From positions 7,964,528-8,028,527 of the forward strand of contig JARUPZ010000015.1 in assembly GCA_031213475.1 (NCBI GenBank): a stretch of DNA of 64,000 nucleotides. Direction: 5' to 3'. A program made the position numbers and the translations under genes. The notes under the pieces were generated by a model. It made no database searches. It was not told where the DNA came from and saw nothing but the letters and a program-made list of their open reading frames with translations. The DNA is from Nereocystis luetkeana (Eukaryota > Sar > Phaeophyceae > Laminariales > Laminariaceae). This document shows positions 38,086-49,300 of this stretch, in pieces; positions within the stretch are counted from its first letter, which is position 1; each line of letters begins with the position of its first letter.

Positions 38086-41000
38086 CTGCAGTGAGAACGA
38101 ACAACAAGGTTACGCAGGAGGTTGGAGGCATGCGTAGGAGGGGGAGGAGGTGTGGTACGAGTGAATAACGAGAGGTTAGGGTAGGGTTACAGCAATACAA
38201 ACCCGGTACCGGGTCAGAAATTTGTTCTCGAAAAGAAGGGACGGCCGCTTAAACTTAAGTAGCACCTGCATTTCGAAATGAGAAACTGCTGTTAATATAC
38301 TACCAGGTACATTGTTCCTTCATGGCTGATCCATGACCGCATTGCCTCGAAATACACGGATACTACTACCCTACAACAGCGCAGTACTTACTTCGTATCA
38401 GTAATATTTATTCCCAGCGGTTTTTGAATTTTGGGACAAATCTGTATACTGGTAAGGGATGAACATCTACCAGGGGTATACTCGAATGGGGAACGTAACT
38501 TCCCACACGATATATATGTACAGCACAAAAAAAAACACACCGCTGTTACGTAAGTTTTCGGTCTCTTCGGGATGAGGTGGCGTAAGAACGACGACAAAAA
38601 ACACGTACTTTTCCATCTGTGAGAGAAAAACCAGGGCTCTCCAGGAGCACACGACAAGACACGCGGCGAATAAAAGAAAACCGAGATTACTTCAATGAGG
38701 AAAAAAAACACGTACCGTGAAACACTCAAGATGGCCCTCCCTCCCCTCGGACGATTTTCGAAGCTGGCTTTCTCGACAACGGGGATGGCGAACTGAATAC
38801 GACGAGCGATGCGTCTGTGCAAACCTCCTCGACGAAATATTTCCAAAGCCATCATTTTCGTTGCGTGGGCCCCACATGTTTTGGAGGAAACCGCGTATAA
38901 AATTCGTCCCACAGGGTGCGTTCTCTCAAGTGTTGGACCGTATATACCTGGCATCACTAGGGACGGGGTAAATATATCGAAATCGACGTCGCTACAATAC
39001 CGACAAACCTAAGCAACACCTTATCGATACGATGTTGATAGATGATACCTCGAGGGTTTCGTTCGGTGTCCAGATATACTCGTAGCACGAGGATGCCAGC
39101 TGATGGGATGGACGGAGGGCAAAACACGGTCGATACTATCTACCTGGTATATCCAAAGTTCGAAACTTTCGATCCGATGTCTCAAAACTTGTTTTCACAG
39201 GAAGCTTGATACCAGCATACCAGGTACACAGCATACACACATGAGTCGAGGAAACTTTCGATCTGACAGCCGAGGTGTGTTCCTTGTACTGTTCATGACT
39301 ACTACTGTTACATGATACTCGTACGACTTGTGTATGTGTTCCCGGCGACGTCATGAAATAAAAATTCGCCACAAACTTGTTGACGTGGGCTCCTCCGACG
39401 TTACTCAAGATTAGATTAGCTCTAGTGAATACAACACGAGTTGGCGTAAAATCACCACAGCGTGTGTGTCCTTTTTATAGTACACATCTTTCTACCCGTC
39501 GACATCCAGCACACCCAGTGTCCGTGCCGATTCTAAATCCTACAGAGCTTGTATCTCTGTGGCCACAAAACACGTCACCGAGATACTACGTTAGAACGCA
39601 GCAAGCAGAGTAGACGATGCCGTCGGTGGAAGCGCGATGGGTATGTTCGCGATCGTGCGACAACAACGGTGCGTACGAACAACGGGAGCTTTTGTGAACG
39701 AGTTCGTAGCAAAAACAACTAACATGCGACCTTGACGCAGGCCAGCACGGCACATGGGATTACGCACTTCGGTCTCTACTTGTTAACTTCGCTTCGAATT
39801 AAACGTTAGCTTGTGAGGATCAAACCTCTTGCCGCTGTATACCCAGGTCAATCTTGGCCAGACAGACATACCGACAGACCACGGGCATCAGCGTCAAAAC
39901 AATATATTGCAAAAATAAGACAAAAGTTAACGGCAGCGATCACAGCCGCTGCAAAATTGCCATACAAGGCAGGGGGGGAATGAGACAGACGCTAACTACA
40001 TACAGCTGCACTGTTCGGTCTCGAAGGACGCAGTATGCTTGAACTGAAATATGTGTAACAGAATCGGACACGATAATCGATCGTGTTTCGTCTCACGTCA
40101 TCGCCGGACTGGTACGCATGCTCTCTAAATATATCGTCACAAAATACAAGTACGTGTGCATCTCCAATGTCTGTACTTGCACCAGACACATTTCAACCCT
40201 TTCAAAAACGCAGTCCCGGCTTGGGGACTACGTACTTGGAATTCAAGTAAGTTGTCCCTTGGGGACATCAGCTCTGAGGGTCGACTTGACAGGCCAGGAG
40301 CACACAATACAATGACGTTGCTGCTGGGATCCAGCCGAGCCCCGCCCAAGCACAAACCAGATTCGTCGCTCTCGGCGGCATATTATTGATTGAAGCTTTC
40401 GCACCGCCCTGTGTGTGCGGTCTCCAGATCAAACCAATATTTTTACCCACGGGCTACATCAGAAGTACACCCATGTCCGCCCTGAATCTTTTAGACGTTC
40501 TCCACGTTCTAAAAAATACGAGCCCACTGCTAAAAAGGACCCCTGAAAAACGGGGGGGAAATCCTATTGATAGGACAGAAATAATACAAACAACCCTCGG
40601 ATGAACGTGTGATACCACGATTTACGTGCACTTCTTTCTCGCGGGCAAAGATGTCCGCAGACATGCCAAGCAAGGGAGAACGTGCACAGCCTGTGTAAGG
40701 ATGTGGGGCCCCGAGTGCATGACACTATAAAATCTAAAACCACAACTTTGCCGCTATCAACCGCCAACGAGAGCGAGAGCGCCCAGCAGCACCGTACGGA
40801 TAGGATCATGTTGTGCTCGCGCCGTACGACCGCTTGCATTGTACCTCCAACACTAACTCGTATCATCCTCAAGTACGCAGCACAGCGACCGGTGACGTAA
40901 TCGTCACTTTTCCCCGACAATGTTTACATCTACTGCTGCATCTATCAAAGGCCCAAGAGTACAAGTCCTGTCTTCCAGTGACAGTTTTGTAGCTCGCCGA

Positions 41001-43318
41001 GGCGTATTTTCCCGACACTTTCCTACTGGTGGGTCACGCAGGTCTTCCGCGCCACTCTTTCCAGAAAAATGAAGACCGTTTTGGTTTTAATATGGATACA
41101 TGGACCGTCCTTACATTGCCGAACAGGAGTTGCTATAGATAGAGTCGCGCACTCGTGTGCGTCCGTCATGAAGCCATTATAAATTATCCTCTTGTGTTTC
41201 ACAGACAACAAAAAAAACAACCAGAAATCCATCGATCTCCACGTGCTCTTCCCGTTTTCTGGAAACAAATTGGAATTATAGTGCGTGCAGTACAGCAGAA
41301 ACAAAGGGGACGTTGAGTTCGTACTTTTGTAGTGACATCAACACACACCGCTGCGGAAGGTCCAAGGGAGGCAGTGCACGAAGCTAGAGGCGTGGAAACA
41401 CCTTGGTAATGAATGATACCGGGGGTTTTGCTATTAATAGTGCGCCAAAGCCGACCCAAACCCTACGCCAGTAATCAGTGCTCGAGTGCTTTGGTAGCGT
41501 CGGGTACGGCCGGCTTGTGAGTTGTGCTTGGATATGCCATCAAGTTAAGCGGCTGGGTATGGATGCTGTGGCTTCGAGACTTTTCTCGTACGTGAGCTGA
41601 TTGAGCCGCGTACAATATACCTGGTGCCCCTTAACCAACCGGTGTGCAAATAGCTAACATTCACGATCGAGACTGCGGGGTTTTGAGAATAAGCGCGCCA
41701 ATCGGGTTTTGCGCATCAGGATCATTGACATCATCTCACTCATCACCACGGTATCTGTCGTTGGAAGTCGGAACGTTGATGGATGGCTATGCAACGCCTC
41801 CTTGTGTCCAAAGGTGCTGACCCATCTCTGGCTCTGGAAACGTAGAGTCTGCTCGGCTGCTCACCTCTCACTATATATACTGCTGTTGGTACATCAAGCA
41901 GTCCGAGAACACTTTGGTACCAGGTATCAAGTTCCATTCATATGGCAGACTAGATTTAACAATTACCACGCACGTCGTCCATTTGATAACCGGATTACAC
42001 AACATATCCATTCATATGGAGCGGCTCATAGACACTTCGCGACGTCGTGAAAAAAAGGTCACCTGTTTCACTACTGCTGCTCTGTTGTTTGCTCTTATAG
42101 CTGGTTTTGAGCACGGCCATCATCATCACGTCATCACAGGTGTGTGGTTTTGAGCGGTGCTTTTGGATGGATGGACGATCGACGTCATCATCCAGACAGA
42201 ACAAAAACTAATCGTAAAACCCCCCCCACGAAAAACGACACCAAATAAAGTTGATACACATATACGAGTAGATGGCACACACGGTCAGCCATGATCTCAC
42301 AGAATAGCAACACGCACGGCAGCACTGCTGCTGTTGCGTCAAGACCATACCCTAGGCTGGTGTGGCACTCGCGAGAGGCACACGACACGTGGCTACGAAA
42401 CCGTTATGGACAAAAAAGATTCGTGCGGGATTTGCTGCGAAGAAAAAAAGGGGTAAATCGTATGTACGCCTGCCCACGATTGAGTCGAATTTCGAGTGAA
42501 AAAATGACGAAAAATGAAAAAAAAAGAAAAAAGTGTTTTGTTCTCTCTGATGATCGAACGTGTGATGCAGCAGAAAGACTCGAGTGAGAACCGACCAGCG
42601 CGAGTAGGACTTGCATTTCTACGTAAGTTTCGAGTAGGGAGGGGAGGGCATGCAGGGGTAAGGGAGCAACGCTCCGGTTCGCTTTGATGGCGACAGCAGT
42701 AGCTTTTCCATATTCATCCACCTTTACTAGCTTGGAGGGGCACGGCTTTGCCTCTGCAGAAACAATCCCACGCACGAAACAAATCAAATCGCTTCCATTT
42801 TACGATAGCGGGCGTGTGGCGTGGTTATGCACAACGTATGGCTTTCCGAGAGGCCCAGCGCCGCGTTGCGGAAGAGCTCAGCATCCGGCGACTTACCGGG
42901 CGTAGTCGAGGGGGTACACGAAGCACAGCGAACCAGCGCCCGCGAGACCGCCTGAGGCCATGTTGATCGCGAAGAACTTGCCGAATTCCGTCTTGGGGTT
43001 GGCCTTGGGGAACAATCCCTTGATGGTGTCCTTGAAAGCGAAGTTAAACGCCTGGGTGGGGAAGTACCGGATGATGTTGGTCATGTTCCCGCGCCAGAAC
43101 GCCTTGAGCCCCTGCTCGCTGTACACGCGCGTGAAGCAGTTCCCGATGCCGGTGTAACGGGGGATCTCTCCGGACTTGATGCGGGGGTTGGCATCCTGGG
43201 TCTGGATGATGAGCTTCACGCGCTCGATCGGTGCCGTGCACGTCTTGGCAACGGCACCGCTGACTCCTCCGAGGGCGAAGTCCACCAAAAAGTTGGACTG
43301 TGCCTTGGTTTCTCCCAT
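37587..43318 (-). CDS. Mitochondrial ADP/ATP carrier, 2 exons, 306 aa
   Basis: Exons 43318-42897 and 38085-37587 join in phase 2 across a 4.8-kb GT-AG intron (CCCG/GTAAGT ... CTGCAG/T). The protein exchanges ADP for ATP across the inner mitochondrial membrane. All three carrier repeats are present with their P-x-[DE]-x-x-[RK] signatures: PIERVK (30-35), PLDYAR (136-141) and PFDTIR (235-240). Length is normal for the family, and there is no N-terminal targeting extension, which is typical. The diagnostic RRRMMM of ADP/ATP carriers reads RRRLQM (240-245). The rest of the sequence ([40 protein letters not shown]) is that of an ADP/ATP carrier rather than another carrier subtype. It is divergent from the p23 gene. 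Confidence 0.95.
38716..38905. repeat. Dispersed ~180-bp repeat (family H), copy 3 (inverted)
   Basis: The reverse complement contains TGGCTTTGGAAATATTTCGT, GCATCGCTCGTCG and TCGAGAAAGCCAGCTTCGAA. In the ADP/ATP carrier intron. Confidence 0.6.
39480..39565. repeat. Family F end fragment, inverted
   Basis: TTTCTACCCGTCGACATCCA, GTGTCCGTGCCGATTCTAAA and AGAGCTTGTATCTCTGTGGC match the family F right end. In the ADP/ATP carrier intron. Confidence 0.7.
40194..40280. repeat. MITE-like family B, copy 6 (degenerate)
   Basis: CAACCCTTTCAAAAACGCAG then TCCCGGCTTGGGGACTACGT and TTGTCCC. The right arm is eroded. Confidence 0.6.
42897..43318 (-). CDS. ADP/ATP carrier, exon 1
   Basis: It begins [20 protein letters not shown] and covers the first carrier repeat and the start of the second, through VYPLDYA and the first two bases of Arg141. 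The donor is CCCG then GTAAGT. The GC-rich exon stands out sharply from the intron. Confidence 0.95.
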
Positions 43319-43638
43319 GGTGCTGAGGGTATGCGGATTCGGGCGAAAACGCTAACACTCAACGGTGTGGGGCAGCAGCTTTTTGACGGCTGTCTGAGGC
43401 GCCTGGAGGAGGAGAGCGGTCGCGAGCGTGCAGAGCGAGGGTTCTGGAGGCCTCGGGTGGCCCTTCCCCCGCCACGAACAGGCACCGCAAAAAAACGGCC
43501 ATCTAAACAAAATGGAAAACCCCGGGAAACGGGGACATTTAAGCAAGGGCAGACGCACCGCGGGTGGTGTGCCCTGTGCAGTGCGGACTGGACGCTGCTA
43601 AGTGGTTGTTTGATCTCAGCGGAGAAGCAATTCAAAAT
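43319..43638. promoter_or_regulatory. Putative two-way promoter between ADP/ATP carrier and p23
   Basis: This is 320 bp between divergent ATGs, GC-rich (CpG-containing) in the carrier-proximal half, with none of the window's repeat families visible. Both genes are housekeeping-type, which fits a TATA-less shared promoter. Function is inferred from layout. Confidence 0.5.
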
Positions 43639-43760
43639 ATGGCAGTCAACACCGCACCCGTCAAGTGGGCGCAGCGAGCCGACAGCATCTATCTGACGCT
43701 AGACCTTCCCGATGTGAAGGACGAGCAGCTGAAGCTGACCAAGGACATGCTGTCTTTCAG
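43639..43760 (+). CDS. p23 co-chaperone, exon 1
   Basis: The ATG in AAAATATGGCAG starts the first beta strands of the CS domain (VKWAQRADSIYLTLDLPDVK). It ends CTTTCAG before GCAAGA, a near-perfect GC-type donor (CAG/GCAAG). No GT nearby keeps the domain intact. Confidence 0.9.
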
Positions 43761-46347
43761 GCAAGATTACAAATATCGGCGCACACATTGCAAGATCGTG
43801 TGCAGTGTGTTTGCTCTCGCGTGCCCTCCTTCCCCTGCCGTCTTGTTTGGCCAGCGAGTAAACAGCCACGCTTTGGAAAAAGCTTGCCCCAGCTAACTCC
43901 CTTAGGTGTCCGGTTCCACTTTGCGAACGTGTCCTTAGCTTTGGTGAATAATAGGGGGGGTACGTGATTTGCTTGTAACATTGATCGTAGCCTGCGCGCT
44001 GTGCTTCTGGAAGTGCCAACTCATCACTAGCTCTATGGATGGCACAGCAGCAGCACCAGCAGAGGCAGCAAGCAGGCAGCAGTGGTAGATCTTTGCGTAC
44101 CGCAAGCAGCCCTCCTGAAATGCGTGCCACCTATTGTCTGCCAGTCGCCCTTGCGTACGTGTCTCGGGCGACCCTCCTTTTTTTTCAAAAGTCCGTGCAC
44201 ACAAACGCCGAATTTCGGACGTGGGAGCGCTGCTCCGCCATGTGTATGTTTTCTCAGAAGCGCAAGCAAAGAGAGAGCGAGGCGCGAAGCTGCTGTGCAC
44301 GAAATCGACCTCTCTTTGGATACGGGTTCGAGTCGTGGTTATGCTCAGCGCTCATAGCTACGGGTACGCAGTACTGTACGCACAGAGGAGAGATCGCGAG
44401 TAAAACGCTCTGGGGGCATCTCCTGCCGGTCTTACGAAATCTGTTTGGAGTTGGTTTGAATAGCAGTTGCCAACTTTACCTTTTGCAGCATCTACCATTG
44501 AGGGCGGAAATGTAAGGTCTGTTTGATATGCATATTTGTATGTGAACGGTCCTTATTTACACGTTCGGGGTGGGTTATACACGCGGGGGGTTCTACTTCT
44601 GTATACCTACTGGCAGTGTAGGGCTGGGGCACACCCTTGCACATCAGTTATGTGCTGTACCTCTTGAGTCGGCCAGTATATTCGCCAGTAGTTTTCATCT
44701 CACGTGCGTCCAATAAACACGCAATAGTACAGTGCAGAAACCCATCAAATGCGTTTCGGGAGGAGAGAGTGGAAGATCGTCGCCATCATCGCCATGCGTT
44801 GCATGCATTTTTTCTTGAATATTTTGTCGATTATTTCTGTGTCGATGGCCATAGTCACCCCCGCGACCATTGAATGCAGTTTACGACCCCGATAATAATA
44901 AATGCGATGGGGAATCCTGGGGTTCTTTTGCCCCCTACGACGCCCCCAACCCGCCCCCCCCACCACGAGGTGCTAGGCCAGTGTACTGCTTCAACCCGAT
45001 ATACTGATTTGATTTTGACCTCGAGTACAATCGTTACTGACTGAGTCAGGCAGTGCCCAGCCCCACGTATTGTATACCTGGTACCTGGTATAACTTGCGT
45101 GTTGTCAGGTCGCACCGGTATACCGGTATATGCGACTGCAGGTAGTTTCTTACTTGGACTTTGACCGCAGTCAAGGAGAGATCCATCAAAACTGCACCGA
45201 GGGAGAACAAACTTTAAAGTACTCGTAGACTGATATATTGACTTCAGCAACTTTACGTAAATTCGTACCAGCAGAAGGACTTGAGACTTGCATACACCCA
45301 CGTTTTGGCGCAAATTACTTGAGGCAAACTTCGACAGTGTCTGCATGCCCGCATGTCTTCATTTATACTCTTGAGGCGAGAAGCCGAACTAACTTCTGTT
45401 GTTTTTGGTTTGTGGTAATGCTGATAGTGAATGATAGTACAGCACTACAAATACGGGTACCTCGAAGTATGCACATACCAGGCACATACATGTCCGAGTA
45501 CTGCTGTAGTATTAATATTTGCGAGCGAGACGATGTGCATGTTGTCGATAGAGTGCTTCCAGCCTCTGCTTTGCCACGAGCCGCTAGTACTTTCTGTTCA
45601 GCAGCAAAAGCAGCCCTGCGAGTTTTCTTGCCATTAGCGGCGAAAAGACCGCGAACGAGACATGTTTGGCGTGTGCTTGCCCGCTTGCTTGAGCTGTGAG
45701 GCGAAGCTCCGACACCTGCCTCAATACAACAATAAGTGTCCCTCTTCGCCGGTTGGGTAGTGCCAATTGCCCGCTATATAAGTGCCTTCGAAATCGCTTG
45801 GCACGAATGGGCAGATGGGATGAACCAGTGTGCGAAGTAGTTCCGGTTGCTCCTACGATATACGAGTGCCGGTATTGTTGCCTGACGCATGCCGGCACTA
45901 TAGAGAGACAGGCCGGGTCTACTGCTACACGGAAGAAGTCGCCCGCCACGCAAATGAGAAACGCCAATTTGTCAGTTGCAGGGCTGGGCCCTGGTAGCTC
46001 TAGCCAGTACAGTATGTACTGGCTGCGTTATATGCCAGTACACCGGACCCGAGCAGTGCACTGGTGATTTACGCGTTTTGGTTACACTATTAATAGAGCA
46101 AAAAAACCCGTCGTTTTGGATCATTTCTAATGCAATTTGGTGGTAGATTGACAAAAAAATAAGATATAAAGCCAAAACGAGCGAGGCGTATGATGTGAGT
46201 GTGCGAAAATACAGCGCGCTGCAGCACGCAGCCCAGAGACAGATAAGGTGGGACACGGGCTCAAAAACATGTTGGAAGTGTGCAATACCGAATCGCTAAC
46301 TATTCGCGAAATCGCGGCCTCAGATACGTAAATATTCACGTACACAT

Positions 46348-46383
<36 letters not shown>

Positions 46384-49300
46384 CTCTCTTGCGCTGACTC
46401 TCCGTGATTTTCATTTCATTTTTTCTCTTCCTCTTCCTTTTCTGATTGATAAGCCGTACTCAAGGAGCCGTGTGGCGTGGTTGGAAGACGAACCTGCTCT
46501 GCTCGGCTCGTATTGTCTGACGCCAAGGGGCTGGGCATAGTTGACGAACGCAGGGCGGAGACGGCAGTCTGGGTAGCAAGGTACCAGGCGGATTAGCAGG
46601 GAGAACCTGGCTATACTACTCGTACCACAAGCTGCTGCCGCCACCTAGAAGGTGCTTTGGGCTTTGGTCTGCCTGTTATTTCCCCTTTGTTATTTTTCCT
46701 TGTTACTTTCTCCTTGGTTCTTTGTCTTACTCTGTTCACAAGCAGTGGTGTCTTTTGTTATTTCTTCTTTTTTCCAGCTCGTTCTTTTTCAAGTGTAGGC
46801 CACCTCGCCTGCGGGGGGGGGGGCACGACAGATTGTTTCTCTTAGATTTTGCTTTCATTTTTCTTCTTCTTCTTTTTCGACTTGTCTACCTTGTTTTGTT
46901 TTCTCTTTGATTGTTTCTTTTCGTTTCACTATTTCATAGATTGCGTATGTCGTGCCTGTCGTATCTAGTATGATGACATGGCTTTGCATTGCCCACTGCA
47001 GTTCACACTGCACACGTGGCAACGTAGTATCTCTGTGGCGTAGCTTTGTGACCACAGAACTTGTATCTCTTCTAGGATGGAAGAATCGGCACGGACACTG
47101 GTTGTGCTGGATGTCGACGGGTAGAAAGAACGGTTTAATGTGAAGAACACACACACACACACACATTCAATAAATGATATTGTTCCAAACATGATGTTTA
47201 CTCAGATTCTCCCTCGCGATTTTTAAGCCTTGTGTGCTTCGCCTCCCACGGTGACTGCTTCAGCCGGTCCCGACTCCCTCCTCGATTGGAAGCCGATACA
47301 ACCTCCACACCAGCCGCAGCAGCAGCAGCCGCAGCAGCAGCGGTGGTGGGGCTCAACTCCACTAAGTGCTCGGCTCCAGGTGCACCGTCAGGATCCACGC
47401 AGCCCAAGCCATCAGTGGTTGAGGCGGCTTCGTCCGTCGTGCTCACGGTCTCCCGCCCTGTCTCCTGTCTCCCCTTTCTAGCTATTTTACGTGCCTTCTC
47501 TGCTCCTTACGTCGTGAATTTTGATGGGTGTCAGCTGTTTAGTGAGGCGTTTTGGTAGGACGTACGTAAAAAGTGAAAGCACTGACACCCTGGCAGCCCC
47601 CTCAGCCAGTACAGTAGTACTGGCAGTACATACTGGACCAGGGCCCAGCCCTATCAATTTGGCGTCGAGGCTGGACTTCTTATTTTGTCGCCACCAGTGT
47701 GCACCTGTAGCTCGACTATTTTGACTTTTGTTATAGAATATCGGTCATGAAACCCGACCCTGATGAGCATCGTTTCTTCAAATTTCTCGTCTATTCTAAG
47801 TTTGTAAAACTGAGTCTCTTTTTTGGTAGTGCCTGTCTTGTTTGTCTGTCCGCATCCCTTGTATTTTCGGACTAATATCACATGTGCAGTGTGTGTTCTT
47901 CACATTAAACCGTTCTTTCTACCCGTCGACATGCAGCACAACCAGTGTCCGTGCCGATTCTTCATCCTTATTATTCACAATACTACCCCACACAGAGATA
48001 ATATTAAATATTAATACCTTGTTACGTACCAGGTATGCAGTGACCAGAGTAGACGACGCAATGCCATGTCATCTTGCTGGATGAAGGACACGACATACAC
48101 ATTCTATAAGTATCTCGTTCCAATGAATGATACCAGGCACCAGGTATGTTTTAAATGGTTAGACGTCGTTTGCCAATGGAAACGCGACGTCAAAAACTGT
48201 TCTTTCAAAAAGACTGCTCTCAAAGAACAGCCGAAATTTTTCCGCCTATCGCCGCTGTGGGAAAAAAGAAAAAACATGTTTGTTTTTTGTTTTATTTTTT
48301 CTCACGCCTGCAGATGGCGCAATTTTTTTTCTCGTTGCAAATTGCCAACACGCTGATAAAAATCAGTTCGTGCGATGATAAGACACTCGATTTCGACATT
48401 GTTGTTCTCACATTAACTCTCTGACGAAGGAGTCCGTGGTCACACAAACATATACTTAGCCCACGGCCAGCCCGGTTGGCGACGGGCAAGGCCAAGGAGT
48501 ATAGATGACGACGTCGAAGATATCATGTGGATCCATGGTCTAGGGGGCGAGAGCTTGCGGGCGGCGACATACGATATCCTCCCAAACCTGAAAAAAAAAA
48601 CTATTTTCTGCCATTCGAGACGATTCGAGATAGATGTATAACTTTTGTCTTCTGTTTTGCGCACACCAGCGGCCAATTGTTTTTTATCACACGCCTGGCC
48701 AGCGCCCGCCACATGTCACCGGCCATTGTGTGAACGCGTTGACTCTAGGGTGGGTCGGAACTCCTAACGAACGCACTCCGTTTAGAATGCATGATGCAGC
48801 CGTTGGTTTTGTTGATCGATGTCTGTCGAGGACTCGGAATCTCGCCGCTTCGAACCAAACACCCGGCTGAGTTTTTCTGACGCCGATTTTGGCCCAACAT
48901 CGGCTCGACCCAACATCGGCCCCAGATTATCTTTTTTCGGAGTTTTCAAAAAGTTTGAAACTTTTCGTTGTAAGAAATGTGCCCATAGCGAGCTGTACCT
49001 GAAAAAATATGACGGGTATCTTTGAAATTCAAACTTTCTATGGGAGCTTTGCGTTTCCTTTGGCATGGGTCTCAGACCAAGACCTATGCCAAAGGAAACG
49101 CGAAGTCCAAAAGTTTTCTTTCCAAAATTAAAAGCAGCCGAAATTTTCCTTGTTCCGCCACTGTAGGGAAAAGGAGAAAACATACTTGTTTTTTTTCTCC
49201 TTTTTTGCCAACGGCTGCAGGCGGCGCAATTTGCTTGTTGTGGTTGCAAATTGTCAACACGCTGATAGAAACCAGCTCGTGCGACGATCGACGCTCGATC

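Larger units (their letters stand above)
38086..42896. other. ADP/ATP carrier intron
   Basis: 4811 bp. Contains family H copy 3, a family F fragment, family B copy 6 and scattered TACCWGGTA, CTGCTGTA and CTATTAATAG words (38306, 39147, 39218, 41433, 41620, 41927). No nested gene is supported. Confidence 0.65.

Noticed and set aside
37461-38168. Plus-strand 235-codon frame
   Set aside because: Exact antisense shadow of ADP/ATP carrier exon 2.
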